Source: Ypsolopha sequella
Lineage: Eukaryota > Arthropoda > Insecta > Lepidoptera > Ypsolophidae
Direction of reading: 5' to 3'
Assembly (NCBI GenBank): GCA_934047225.1
Contig: OW203987.1
Coordinates: forward strand, 8,087,501-8,151,500
Length of the DNA: 64,000 nucleotides
The position numbers and the translations under genes were made by a program. The notes beneath the pieces are model-generated. The model was given only the letters and a program-made list of their open reading frames with translations, was not told where the DNA came from and searched no databases. Numbering within the stretch: position 1 is the first letter of the stretch; the number at the start of each line of letters is the position of its first letter. Below, one piece after another: positions 45,660 through 57,455 of the stretch.

Positions 45660-45898
45660 TGGCCACCTCTATGGTCTAAAGGTTTAAACGTCTCGCCCTA
45701 GGGTCACAGGTTCAAATCCTGTAGGGACATTTGTGTTAGGTGTAGACCTGGACGCTGGAAGGCACTTTAAGTTATGGGTCCATATTTATACCTGAAGTAC
45801 GACGATGCGGCTCACCACCCATCACGCCAGGGTGAAACGAACGTCCGTGAAACATGGGTATACGAGTGTGAAGAGAGCCTTGCATTTCACAGTCCATG
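45660..45898 (+). mobile_element. tRNA-derived SINE with a different head
   Basis: The head reads GGCCACCTCTATGGTCTAAA (box-A region) and GTCACAGGTTCAAATCCTGT (box B, 45709-45719). The body has GCTCACCACCCATCACG, then GTGAAACATGGGTATACGAG, then a TTGCATTTCACAGTCCA end. The head is unlike that of the SINE at 44290, yet the body is shared. Copy B is at 55857-56095. Confidence 0.8.
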
Positions 45899-45910
45899 GG
45901 TGTACGCTTT

Positions 45911-46155
45911 GGAATCTGTCTCTCTATCCATAGCATTACTTCGGAGTCTGTCTCTCTGTACGTGGAATTGCTTTGGAGTCTGTCATTTTATCCATGGCAT
46001 TGCTTCAGAGTCTGTATCTCTATCCGTGGCATTGCTTCGGAGTCTGTATCTTTATCTATCTATCCGTGGCATTGTTTCGGAGTCTTTCTATCCGTGGCAT
46101 TGCTTCGAAGTCTGTCTGTCTATCCGTGGATTTAATTGCTTCGGAGTCTGTCTCC
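45911..46155 (+). repeat. Minisatellite, ~32-bp unit x 7.5
   Basis: Repeats of GGAGTCTGTCTCTCTATCCG followed by TGGCATTGCTTC, with unit lengths from about 28 to 40 bp. They start directly at the 3' end of the SINE. Because most units are not a multiple of three, all three forward frames are open and encode similar S/L/F-rich peptides. This produces the longest frame in the window (158 codons, 45774-46250), which is therefore not a gene. Copy B is at 56108-56352. Confidence 0.9.
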
Positions 46156-47258
46156 GTACGCGGTCTATTCATTTTTCACATTTTAGGACCAAAAGTAAAA
46201 CTATGATGGTTCTTTATAAAAAAACAAACATATATAATAGAAACAGGTAAAGGTTGCATAATGAAGTCCGTTTTTGAATAATATGTTCTTGTATTAACCC
46301 AAACGACGAATATTTTTAGAAATTTATAATTTGTTGGAGATTTTACCCACAATTTTTTTAAAGGGGTTGTATTTAAACGCACAACAGAAAGTACTAAATT
46401 GCTATTACAGTGTTCTATAAAAAATACCAACTGCACATCAAAAAAATGCTAACTGCACCCCAATAAAATCTAACTGCTCACTAAAAATTGGTGCAAAAAG
46501 GTATTTTTGATGTCCAAGTTAATATTAAGTATTCTTTTTTAAATTGTCATTAGCATACCTGCTTGTTTTTTTGGGGACCGGGGCATGCTGTACGCCTTGA
46601 AGTAAAAAGTCAAAACCACCCGGAAGAGAAATGTTTGTATGAATATATTAATGGATGTGGAAGAGGCAAAAGGGGTGTGTCAGAATCGTAGCGGAAGGAA
46701 ATGGTCTGTGCCTATCCTTCTGGTATACAGGCGTAAAAGTGTATATATGTGCATATGTATATAAATACCTTTACAAAGCTCTCAAACAGCTTAAACGAAT
46801 TCGTCGAACACTTGCAATATGAGCGTCGACACGATTATTGGTAAGTTCCTAAAATTAGCAGATTTTAAGCAATCTTATCACCTGGAGATAAAGCTAATTT
46901 TCACAGGCCCCATTGTCTACTTGTAGTGGATTCCACAGAATGACGCGTCGAACCACGGTCTGATGGCTCTCAACTACGCTTCACTTCACTATTCCAAACA
47001 TACCTACGAAACCTAATTCCTTGTGCCATCCACATAAGGCGCATAATCGCTTGTGACAAGGTAAAACCGTCTTATATCACGTTCGGTTAATGGCGTTGGA
47101 TTCCCCAATAGTTTCAGACACATTCGCGATCGAATATTGTGTTCGAGCTCGTGCTAAATCATAATTTAACAGCAATTTGAGTCGGTTTTGAGCAAACATT
47201 ACTACTCAAACTTCATAAATAAACTTACTACTGGTATTATGGAGTTTTTCTTTGATTT
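46156..47258. other. Unannotated sequence
   Basis: CTAACTGCAC/CCAACTGCAC-type short repeats near 46428-46470. The block 46900-47150 is GC-richer. Its minus frame has stops and no recognised domain. Confidence 0.4.
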
Positions 47259-47651
47259 CTTATGGTTAAACGTCAGTCGCTCGGTACAAAGTGCACAACT
47301 TAACTTTGTTTTTCTTGTTATGAAGTTAAAAGTGAAAAAGACGGTATATAGCAATTCACTGCCAACAGTTTAGTATAAGTTGGGTTTATAAATCAACAAC
47401 TTGAAATGAAATGCACAAATGACTATCGAATTTGTCCAAACAAGCTTCAAATGCTGTTTCAAGTTTGTTGTGACAAAATCATGGTTGATTGTGCATTAAA
47501 TTTCAAGCTGTTAATTTAAAAACCAAACTTATACTGAAATATTGGCGTGAATTTTCAAAAGACCAATATCTTTTTCACTTTTAACTTCTTAACAAGAAAA
47601 ACAAATTTAAGTTGGGCGCTTTGTACCGTGCGACTGATTTTTAACCATAAG
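47259..47651. mobile_element. Foldback element, 393 bp with ~180-bp arms
   Basis: CTTATGGTTAAACGTCAGTC then GCTCGGTACAAAGTGC at the left matches the reverse complement of the right end. The pairing continues inward through TTTGTTTTTCTTGTTA.GAAG, AAAAGTGAAAAAGA and a TTGAAAT..AATGCACAA block near the centre. Copy B is at 57456-57848. Confidence 0.82.
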
Positions 47652-48554
47652 ACATCTAAATCTTGAAGCGGACTCAAATATTTAAATTATAACACTTCAA
47701 ATAACAAATTTTAAATTTTGCAAATAACAAACTTATGTTATAAATTTTCCAATTTAGTGATTAGTCATATTATATCAAATTTAAGCAAACAAATAATGAT
47801 CAAAATAAAAACAGGAACCTAAATGATAGATTACGAATTAAGTTTTCTAAAATTAAATGATAAAAAATTTAATTCTCGGATTCAAATTTTTTATTTTTAT
47901 TTTTGCACCCTTTGACTCTCTTCAAACAATCCATATAATAAAACAGTAGAACCCGATGTGTCTGTACATCGAAGAAAAGTAATAAAAATAGAAAGGGGGT
48001 GATTAAAGAAGAGTAATAGAACACAAATCAGCAATTTTTAGAATTCTTTTCTGTCTGTCTACCTGTTCGTTTGTTTGTTTGTTTGTTCGCGCATACCTCC
48101 GAATCTACTGAACGGATTTGGATGTGGTTTTTTTATTATCATCTAAGTGACCCAGTTCAACATGTTAATTAATATTAATTTACATTAAAAGACCCTTGAA
48201 AGTAAAAAGGAAGTAAAATTTATCAAATTGACATTTTTAAAGAAGCGTAACAAGAGAGACTAACTATGAGAGTTCCTTTTCTCTTTTTTTCGTAAACTTT
48301 GTACGAAAAATAGGATTTTGTTCTGGCGAGGTTACACCAGAGAGTATTTTGGTTTGGCCAGTCATGCATATAAAGCGAATTGTTTGTTGTGAAACTAGCG
48401 AGAATTTGATTGATGTTCTACGATATACCAATACGTACAGTTTACATGGAAACACTGAACTGAAAGTTTGTGGATTGCCAATATTATTCATATTTTTTAA
48501 CTACTGTCGTTTTTTCAGCTGACTTCTTTTTTATTATTATTACATACGGCTTGA
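47652..48554. other. Unannotated sequence
   Basis: The TCTGTCTGTC.ACCTGTTCG and (TTTG)n tract at 48048-48090, followed by CGAATCTACTGAACGGATTT, is a common lepidopteran repeat segment (from memory). No gene. Confidence 0.45.
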
Positions 48555-48935
48555 ATAAAAATTCAAAAAATTCAAAATTCAAAAAGTTTATTTTGCAAAG
48601 TAGGTATATATAATACACGTTTCACAAGTCAAATTTTAATCTTATAAAAATATATGTAATAAAATAATAAATGTACATGAACTACTTAGATTAAATGTTT
48701 ATTTAATTTATGTAGCAATATATATACGATTAAAATTATAGGTAAAATATTATTATACAAGGTAAAATCCAATCAACCGCCCGCACCCATACCGGAGACC
48801 CGGCCAGGGACCAGGAACAGGTTCAATGATCACCAACCGAGCCCCCAGCACGAATCCAGGCAGCCGACCAAATCCCATCCTATATACTCGTACTACATAG
48901 TAATAGGTTACATATATAAATACATGCCTACCTCC
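48555..48935 (-). mobile_element. Non-LTR retrotransposon 3' end with TTTGAA-like tail
   Basis: Minus-strand member of the family at 17225 and 35763. The plus strand reads ATTCAAAAAATTCAAAATTC (tail), TATTTTGCAAAGTAGGTATA, then CCGCCCGCACCCATACCGGA and CCAGGGACCAGGAACAGG. Copy B is at 58752-59132. Confidence 0.72.
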
Positions 48936-49507
48936 GCCTACTCACGTGTGATTGTTGTTGACTATATGCCAACCGTTTCACCGATACAATTTCGGCATTA
49001 TCAAGGCGAGTGTTGTTCTTAGGGCTACTTCTTGATTACCTCTTGTTACGTATATGTAATATAGATAAAGAAAAGTTATTATAACAGTGCTAACTAAAAA
49101 GGAGGTTTTTATAAATAGTTTTTGACATAAAATAAAACTCAAAGTGATCTAGTGGTTTGAACATATTTACCACCAATCCGTAGTGGCACATTATTTGTTT
49201 TCCCTTCGGTGGGCATAGTACGGAATGTTATTGTTCGTAATAGTACGCTTTTAACTCTGATGGTGCGTGAGCTATTTCTGATTATCGCGAGCTTTTCAAG
49301 TTGCAATAGTTGCAATGTTAAATGGTTCATACACCAAGGAGTTAAAAGCGGATTTCCCATTATCTCACTCTCACATGCCATCCATAATAGCATTTTGAAG
49401 GGATAATACGTCACCTTACAAAGGACCAATCTGATGTCAAAAATGCAATTCCCGCACTAAATCAATAATCAATATACTGTACGGCCGCAATATTGTACGC
49501 ACAATAC
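48936..49507. other. Unannotated sequence
   Basis: A GTTGACTATATGCCAACCGT / TTCACCGATACAATTTC segment at 48957-48990 recurs at about 50926-50960. Frames at 49139-49429 (minus) and 49209-49406 overlap each other and show no domain. Confidence 0.4.
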
Positions 49508-49571
49508 CTGTACAGAAGGCGGTCGTGAAGTTAGTCACAGATGGCTAGCTTCACGCGCGCTTTCTGTACAG
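49508..49571. mobile_element. 64-bp palindromic MITE
   Basis: CTGTACAGAAGGCGGTCGTG then AAGTTAG mirrors the right arm (CTGTACAGAAAGCGCGCGTG then AAGCTAG in reverse complement). ACAATAC occurs just outside both ends, off by one base on the right, and may be a target duplication. Copy B is at 59705-59768. Confidence 0.75.
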
Positions 49572-49630
49572 AACAATACAACAAAGAGTCAAAAGGGAAT
49601 TATTTTTTAAATCTCAATGATAGGATACAT

Positions 49631-49915
49631 TGGCAGCAGTAGCTCAGGGGTAGAACGCTGGCCTCTCAGATTTGTGTGCATAGTATTTGTTCTTACTTAC
49701 CACTTGCTGAACAGTGAAGGAAAACATCGTGAGGAAACAAACCTGCATGGCCTAAAAAGCGTGTATTTGTGCCCGAAGGCTCACCACCCATCACGTTGGG
49801 ACGTAATAATCGTCTGAAAAACGCGGGTGTACCGATTGTTGACTGTGACTTATATTTCACAGTTCACACTCAGAACACCTCTGACACCCCCTCGGAGATT
49901 CATGTCGAGACCATA
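49631..49915 (+). mobile_element. tRNA-derived SINE lacking box B
   Basis: The head GCAGCAGTAGCTCAGGGGTA then GAACGCTGG is a strong box A. The head then joins directly to GTGTGCATAGTATTTGTTCT, so the box B region has been deleted relative to 7895-8200. The body matches that copy to TCGGAGATTCATGTCGAGAC. Copy B is at 59828-60112. Confidence 0.8.
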
Positions 49916-51198
49916 TATAGTAGAAAGCATCTGAGACCTAGGGATATGAGCGCGCTCGGCCACAAGTACTCCCCCGGTACCGCTTCTCATAAAATCATAG
50001 CGGAGCACGACGAATCGCTTGGTGGCATGATTTCGTCTTGAGGGTAGTATGTACTTAGACAAACTTAATGCTATTAGCTTTCTCTTCCAGTTAACCTTTG
50101 TTGATAGGGATAGTGCCAGATACGTTTATCAATTAACAAAATCATGTTTGATATTTAATTGTACTGATAAACAATATTTATTTAACCTACATAAAATTAA
50201 GTAGTTACATGTATATATTATCTACCCATAAACACAAAATAATATACATATAAACATAAATATAATCCATAAATACATAACAATACATTGGTAGTTACGA
50301 GATACAAAATGACTCAGGGGAACATGTGAATTTTACAAGTTAGGTGTCTGATTCTGTAGATGTAGATAGTGTTGATAGGCTATGGTTTTGAAAGTAGAGA
50401 TAGAGGGAGATTGACGGATATTAAGAAGAATGATTGCTCATACAGTAGAGATATGCCAAGGCCGAGGACCAGTTGAAGAGAAAAGATAGTAAGTTAGTTA
50501 GGTGTTGGTCTCTGTCCAGGGTGCGTTAAACTTCTGAAAACTTCTGTTTTGATTTTAGTGCTCTCAGAACTTTTTTTTTTAATGAAATACATAATGTTAT
50601 AAAATCTTCTCTTTAAAAAGAAATGCGCATACTGCAGCCGTATCCCGGTCTAGAGCTCTCAGCATTTGACAGAAATTGATTAGACCACCGTTCCCCTAGA
50701 CCGAACGGACGGGCAAACGATATAGACACCCATTTGTAACCTCCACAAGTAGACACTGTTACATTTATGATCTCTTTGCGACACTGACATATTTTGCTGT
50801 TGGATGGAACTGGATACTTGACAAATATCCCACTGTTGCAGCGCAGCTTGGTAGGGTACTGCATCATATAAATACGGCTGACATTCTACAATACTTTGAA
50901 AAACAGATATTACACTCACTCGTTATTGACTATGTGCCAACTGTTTCACCGATACAATTTCTGTTCAATACGTCAAGTGTTAGACATGTCAAGTATACAA
51001 TTTTAGATAATTTATATTTTTATCTAAATAACATAAAGTAAGTAATTATTCAAAAATAATAAAAAAAATCATAGGTATTAACGTAATCTGAACTTAAAAT
51101 TAGAAATAAAATTATAAATAAACGAGTAAAAACACATTATATAAAAAGAGAATGAATTTTTAAATCGAAACAGACATCTAAACTAAATAAAGTATTTT
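49916..51198. other. Unannotated sequence
   Basis: The minus frames at 50613-50919 overlap in two registers, with no recognised domain. AT-rich stretches dominate. Confidence 0.4.
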
Positions 51199-51445
51199 GT
51201 TTAGCCGGCCATCGCTGCCATGGGGCAGAGGACCCAAGACACTGGCGGCATTACCTCGCTGATTCTTTGTCTGAAGTAAGCTTCAGTCCTTGGGTCACCC
51301 AAAACGCCAACCAGGCACGACGTTGTGTCCTTAGAGAGCCGTCGCGCATCGGGCTCCCACGGTCTGAACGTTTCTACGCCAAACGGCACAAACATGCAAC
51401 CCTCTCCTAGGACCGCATATTTGCGCCGCTTGTTGCCTAGATTAT
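51199..51445 (-). pseudogene. Retroelement-like C-terminal coding fragment
   Basis: The minus frame is open from about 51445 to a stop at 51199-51201 and reads LGNKRRKYAVLGEGC, MFVPFGVETFRPWEPDARRL, then SKDTTSCLVGVLGDPRTEAY and FRQRIS. From memory, the G..Y.F.PFGVET.G.WG..A..L...(L/I)S..L....GDP.A...(L/F).QRIS pattern ends proteins linked to arthropod retrotransposons. After QRIS the usual tail is altered, so I call it a fragment. Family assignment is tentative. An intact duplicate is at 61396-61642. Confidence 0.45.
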
Positions 51446-51968
51446 GTCATCACCATCAAGTGCCATCTCCAAAAATAAAAATTAAATAAAATATATTTAT
51501 TTATGTAATGTAGGTATAACTGATACACTTATTACAAGTCGGTTTTAATGTAATATAAGTAATTAAATAATCTATGTGTTTAGACAATAGTTAGATGTAA
51601 TAAATAATAACACACAGGGAAATGATAAATGTTGGGTTAACTTAAATTTAATTAAGAAATCCCGGAGGTCGGTGACCATTTGTCTATATGTCTTCCTATC
51701 GTCTGTCATGCGAAATAGTTCATCTGTACTTTCCACTGCGAGCCAGTCTCTTACATAGTCCATGATGTTCGCCTTAGATTACATACATACCTATATATTT
51801 CAGCGCAATTCTTGGCCTTCGATATAAATCCATCCTTTAATCAAGAGTAGCATACTATACTTTATACCATGACTACGAGAAAAAGAAAGATTTAAGTGAA
51901 AATTTTCATAAACACAGGTGTTAACACATCTTCTTTATATATTCAAAAAAAAAACATAATACCTATGT
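51446..51968. other. Unannotated sequence with possible coding remnant
   Basis: The minus frame 51572-51763 begins MDYVRDWLAVESTDELFRMT then DDRKTYRQMVTDLRD. This looks protein-like and may be the last part of another mobile-element ORF, but I cannot place it in a family. Confidence 0.3.
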
Positions 51969-52136
51969 ATTGTGTATGTTGCCATCGCAAAGTTTTCATT
52001 GGTTTCCGTTAATAAGAATTTCAAAGACCACTTGACGTTCTAGAAACAGCGACCAAAGGGACAAACCACTAAAAATGTTCAAGTTCTAATTTACAGAAAC
52101 CAATGGAAACTTTGCGATGGCAGCATATACAAATAT
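51969..52136. mobile_element. MITE with GCCATCGCAAAGTTT TIRs
   Basis: TATGTTGCCATCGCAAAGTT then TTCATTGGTTTCCGT matches the reverse complement of the right end (TATGCTGCCATCGCAAAGTT then TCCATTGGTTTCTGT). Outer limits are approximate. Copy B is at 62166-62333. Confidence 0.8.
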
Positions 52137-52284
52137 ACGGTTTTGTTGAATAACTATTGCGTTATTGTAACTATTGGGTTAAGTGTTCTGTTTTGATTAA
52201 TTAGAAAAATGCGGGTTTTTCACAATCCGGCTGCGAAACCGCTCTTAATTTTCCAAGCCAACAAATTCAGTCATAAGCTGGTGA

Positions 52285-52625
52285 TTGTATGATCGCAAAT
52301 CTGCTATTTTTGTAAATGCTACCAATTATCACGACGACAAGAGCTCGACTGACAGAAAGCGCAGCGCGAACACTGAACTATATTCTGTGACTAAACGCCC
52401 AAGGCCTTTCCGAGTCCAGGCCAGTCACTCTCTTAACACGATCGCAACCACCTTTTGCTACGGCGTAGCAAGGACTATAGTCCCATTGTTTTTGTGCTTT
52501 GTAAGCCCGCTACGCCTTAATCCGAACGTAAATACGCGTCAGGGGCAAATTATGTGTTAACTGTGCCCAGCGAGATTTGAACCCTCGACTCTAATAGACC
52601 AAAAAGGTAATCAATCAGTCACCCT
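52285..52625 (-). mobile_element. Probable tRNA-derived SINE
   Basis: The reverse complement has TAGAGTCGAGGGTTCAAATC then TCGCTGGGCAC (box B near 52570-52582), followed by a GC-richer body. The plus-strand 91-codon frame 52285-52560 is the antisense of that body and is not treated as a gene. Copy B is at 62482-62822. Confidence 0.55.
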
Positions 52626-53433
52626 TACTACTGTGTAATAAAGTTGACTTTACAATAAACTTGTGTCTTGATCATAGTGAGTAATAGAACGTTCACACAT
52701 TGATTGATGACTGTTGAACATACTGAAATTGTATTGATCGTGATAAATGGCTGTTCTTTGTCTCTGCCTTATGCACAAACCAAACTTGTTTTTACTGAAG
52801 CTTTGCTTACTCATACAAAATTCGGACAAATGCCTACAAGAGGCGAAAGGAGAATACATATTGCTGGCCGATGATAATGGCATTTCTGAAAATTTTAATT
52901 TTTCTCTTCCCAGTCCAATTAAAGTAATAAAGATTTCCGTGAACGAAAATATTGATCCAAAACTCGCAATTTAAGTGAAATGTGATCTGTAACAATTCTC
53001 AATCAGGGTCAAAGAACGTACTAGTGATGTGTAGACGTATTGTTTTATATTAAGATTACACAGTTTTATTTTTTTTTGTTTGTCTTCGAAGAACCCTTCG
53101 AAGAATAATTATATAAATGTAAGAAAATATTATTCTTAGAATGTAAGACAAAAGTAAATTTAATCAAAATTCTTCAAGGCATCATGTGAAATATTCTTTT
53201 TGTAAAATTTTCCTAATTTAACTAACAAGGTGCTTTGTGTTCCAAATTAACAAAGTAACTCAACACCTCGTCAAAAGTTCGTTAAATCTGTCACGATAAT
53301 AATGTTACTAAACGTGATAATATTTACAAGTTACTTGCTAGGGGGTAACGCTCGTGTTGCTCGTATTAGTGTAACTTTATCAGCAAGCTATAATCAGGCT
53401 CGTATACAGGGAGTTGTTTTGGTTGTCGTATCT
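52626..53433. other. Unannotated sequence
   Basis: Opposed frames at 52650-52883 (minus) and 52747-52974 (plus) overlap. Neither shows a domain. Confidence 0.35.
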
Positions 53434-53445
53434 CCCCCCCCCCCC
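53434..53445. repeat. C12 homopolymer
   Basis: Twelve C in copy A, and also twelve C at 63631-63642 in copy B. A tract this long mutates fast, so equal length supports very recent duplication or a shared assembly source. Confidence 0.9.
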
Positions 53446-53560
53446 ACGAATCATAGTTTTACTGTACTTAAGACATATCACCGTAAAAAATATTTTGGTG
53501 ATACGTGAACCTCAGGTGATAATCATCAGGTGGTATCACTCTGGGTGATACAGGTGTTAG

Positions 53561-53645
53561 AGCTGATGCCGGGCTCGACTGTGGAAGTACCACCATCTTA
53601 CTTGGAGACCCCCTCGAAGTAATTCGGGGGAGAGTAAGAGGACAG
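53561..53645 (+). mobile_element. Truncated non-LTR 3'-end repeat at the duplication junction
   Basis: AGCTGATGCCGGGCTCGACT ... GAGAGTAAGAGGACAG matches 36771-36890 and 63758-63842. It stops at 53645, where copy B begins inside the MITE. Confidence 0.85.
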
Positions 53646-54487
53646 CTGTCGCACGAAGCACTAACAGTCCGGTGACAGAGACGACGGTCTACACAGCCGA
53701 AGTGCATTATTTTCTGCCGGGTACTGTAATATATTTTAAGTAAAGAACGGATCTCTCGGTGCGTGAGCTCAACTCACACTTGGCTTGTAATTTACCAGAT
53801 ACCCATTTGATATTTTGTAAAGAGATCTTGATCCTTCTTAAAAGGATTCGTCCGTCTTATCTTATTGTTATAAAATATTCTTTCAATTTTTTACGGACTA
53901 AACGGCATAAAATTCATTACGTACAACTAAATATTTACTGTGTTGGGGTTGTATTTATACAATGTTGTATCTATTTTATTATTAAATGCTTGGGCAATAT
54001 TCAGTATTTTACTCGCAAAACAGAGGTGGCAGAGCTGATGCCGGGCTCGACCGTTTGCGTAAAACAAATTTAAAAAATAAAAATAATAGTTAAAGCTCTA
54101 GGGCAAAATAGTCGACTTTCTGTTCGGTTTTGATGCATAAAAAGTGCGCTTTTACGAGCACTTGCATTGGAAAATAAGAAATAATATATCTATAGCTTGT
54201 TAATTGAAAAAATCAATACATCGATACATTTAAATCACAAGAAATCTGCCTTAGCAATTTTTTGCATCTGCCGGGATAGCGGCACTGTTTATTTACTAAA
54301 TAAGTGTAAAAATGTATCATAAAATTGTAATCATTGCAAACAGAACATTGGTAACTTATTGTAAATATTTGTATGTAATGTATCCGTGTACAATAAAGAA
54401 TAACTTCTTAGTATGCTGATGCACAGTACATTTCTTGCGCCGCCTCGCGCAGCCTGCCGCCCCGCGTCATGGCGATTTTAGCCCTAG

Positions 54488-54723
54488 GGTAAATACACCA
54501 CTGGGTAGAGCGCACGCCTGCTAACCCAGAGGTCGTGGGTTCAATCCCCGCGTTGCACATTAATTTGTGTTCACTCTGCATACTTCGGAAGACACGTTAA
54601 GCTGTTGGTCGAAGTCCGGTGATAGGGCTCACTACTTATCACGTTTGGCGCGTAACAATCGTCGTTAAAAAGCGGGTGTACCAAGTGTTGCTTTGGACTG
54701 TGACTTACATTTCCGAGTTCACA
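54488..54723 (+). mobile_element. tRNA-derived SINE (copy B of 44290-44525)
   Basis: Identical duplicate with the same box A and box B. Confidence 0.8.
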
Positions 54724-55172
54724 ATGAGCCCGTCCCCTACATGAAGATTTTTATGAAAATTAATTGCGTTTAAAAAGCTTGTAAAATTATTTTTTCGTTA
54801 TCTCAAAAAATGGCGATGTTATTGGCAATCAAAGTGAGCTTACGGCATGTGTCGTGACGTCACCTGACACAATTTCATACTAAAAGTAAAAATATCGAAA
54901 TTTTTCAAAAATTCAAAAAGTTGTGTACTTTGCTGTAACTAATTAATCGGTTAATGTAAAATATACTGATATTTCACCACAGGAGATGCGTCCAATGGGA
55001 TCACCTTTTACATGGGGAACCATGTCATGAGATGTTGTATGTTGTTATTTGTGGTGTTTCTTAGTAAATTGAGGACGGAATTACGAAGAGTAGAGTACTG
55101 AATGACTTCCCACTTGCAACTAAAGCTCGATCCCTTAACCCGCCAGGACAGTTAGCCGTACCACAGAATAAA

Positions 55173-55364
55173 TAACCACTTACAAAAGGCTTACTCCGCA
55201 TAACTAGCGAAAACAGGAGCACGCACACATAGACGCGTATGTACGACGATCTCGGATGAAGTCGGTCGAATGCCAGTACGAAATTCTGCCGAGATCATCA
55301 TACGTACGTGTCTATGCATGTGTGCGTCTGTTTTCGCTCCGTCATCGAGTCGGCCTTCTGGTAG
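55173..55364. mobile_element. Palindromic MITE (copy B of 44976-45167)
   Basis: Identical duplicate. Confidence 0.83.
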
Positions 55365-55856
55365 TATCTATATCTATTTTGTGTCTATTTTGTTACCGTA
55401 GTTTGTATCGAATCTGACCGTGAGGTTAAGTGAGAAAAGGTCCCTGCGTGATAACATCACTAGACCCATGAAATTGAATCATCGTCAAAAGTTAAGTACC
55501 TTTTGCCCATCTTTTCGGTAAGGTTTGAATCACGTTTAAGGGGCTCTACAATGCCACATCAGTTTTGCATTGGATTCAGTTCCGTCAATGTAGATGGTAA
55601 AACTTTGAAAAAAATATGGCTTGTTTTTTGACTCAAGACTTAATTACACTTTATAAATGAATATACTTTTAATCTTCTTTTAATTATATTGATTTTAAAA
55701 AAGCATGAATTTCACGAAAAAAGCGATTCAGTTTCCACATTTCAAAACTGACTTTGAACACTTTCAAAACTTAAGGGGTCATTTTTATTTTACGTAAATG
55801 TGAACTATGAAATACATGTAATCAGAAACAAAAAAAAAACTTATTTTACACATATT

Positions 55857-56352
55857 TGGCCACCTCTATGGTCTAAAGGTTTAAACGTCTCGCCCTAGGG
55901 TCACAGGTTCAAATCCTGTAGGGACATTTGTGTTAGGTGTAGACCTGGACGCTGGAAGGCACTTTAAGTTATGGGTCCATATTTATACCTGAAGTACGAC
56001 GATGCGGCTCACCACCCATCACGCCAGGGTGAAACGAACGTCCGTGAAACATGGGTATACGAGTGTGAAGAGAGCCTTGCATTTCACAGTCCATGGGTGT
56101 ACGCTTTGGAATCTGTCTCTCTATCCATAGCATTACTTCGGAGTCTGTCTCTCTGTACGTGGAATTGCTTTGGAGTCTGTCATTTTATCCATGGCATTGC
56201 TTCAGAGTCTGTATCTCTATCCGTGGCATTGCTTCGGAGTCTGTATCTTTATCTATCTATCCGTGGCATTGTTTCGGAGTCTTTCTATCCGTGGCATTGC
56301 TTCGAAGTCTGTCTGTCTATCCGTGGATTTAATTGCTTCGGAGTCTGTCTCC
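55857..56352 (+). repeat. SINE plus minisatellite (copy B of 45660-46155)
   Basis: Identical duplicate. The minisatellite at 56108-56352 has the same unit number and order, and again creates a spurious 158-codon frame (55971-56447). Confidence 0.88.
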
Positions 56353-57455
56353 GTACGCGGTCTATTCATTTTTCACATTTTAGGACCAAAAGTAAAACTA
56401 TGATGGTTCTTTATAAAAAAACAAACATATATAATAGAAACAGGTAAAGGTTGCATAATGAAGTCCGTTTTTGAATAATATGTTCTTGTATTAACCCAAA
56501 CGACGAATATTTTTAGAAATTTATAATTTGTTGGAGATTTTACCCACAATTTTTTTAAAGGGGTTGTATTTAAACGCACAACAGAAAGTACTAAATTGCT
56601 ATTACAGTGTTCTATAAAAAATACCAACTGCACATCAAAAAAATGCTAACTGCACCCCAATAAAATCTAACTGCTCACTAAAAATTGGTGCAAAAAGGTA
56701 TTTTTGATGTCCAAGTTAATATTAAGTATTCTTTTTTAAATTGTCATTAGCATACCTGCTTGTTTTTTTGGGGACCGGGGCATGCTGTACGCCTTGAAGT
56801 AAAAAGTCAAAACCACCCGGAAGAGAAATGTTTGTATGAATATATTAATGGATGTGGAAGAGGCAAAAGGGGTGTGTCAGAATCGTAGCGGAAGGAAATG
56901 GTCTGTGCCTATCCTTCTGGTATACAGGCGTAAAAGTGTATATATGTGCATATGTATATAAATACCTTTACAAAGCTCTCAAACAGCTTAAACGAATTCG
57001 TCGAACACTTGCAATATGAGCGTCGACACGATTATTGGTAAGTTCCTAAAATTAGCAGATTTTAAGCAATCTTATCACCTGGAGATAAAGCTAATTTTCA
57101 CAGGCCCCATTGTCTACTTGTAGTGGATTCCACAGAATGACGCGTCGAACCACGGTCTGATGGCTCTCAACTACGCTTCACTTCACTATTCCAAACATAC
57201 CTACGAAACCTAATTCCTTGTGCCATCCACATAAGGCGCATAATCGCTTGTGACAAGGTAAAACCGTCTTATATCACGTTCGGTTAATGGCGTTGGATTC
57301 CCCAATAGTTTCAGACACATTCGCGATCGAATATTGTGTTCGAGCTCGTGCTAAATCATAATTTAACAGCAATTTGAGTCGGTTTTGAGCAAACATTACT
57401 ACTCAAACTTCATAAATAAACTTACTACTGGTATTATGGAGTTTTTCTTTGATTT

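Larger units (their letters stand above)
43448..53645 (+). repeat. Tandem segmental duplication, copy A (10,198 bp)
   Basis: Sequence from 43448 recurs from 53646 at offset 10198, falling to 10197 after a homopolymer near 44690 (six A in copy A, five in copy B). No other difference was found in the segments compared, and all open frames translate identically. The boundary is ambiguous by the 2-bp CT shared between the end of the unit and its start. The content is non-coding: SINEs, MITEs, a minisatellite and retroelement fragments. Confidence 0.96.

Noticed and set aside
45911..46155. CRISPR-like array
   Set aside because: Repeats are contiguous and imperfect with no distinct spacers, and the genome is eukaryotic.
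45774..46250. 158-codon open frame (and its copy at 55971-56447)
   Set aside because: It runs through a SINE body and a minisatellite whose repeats keep all three frames open. No domain.
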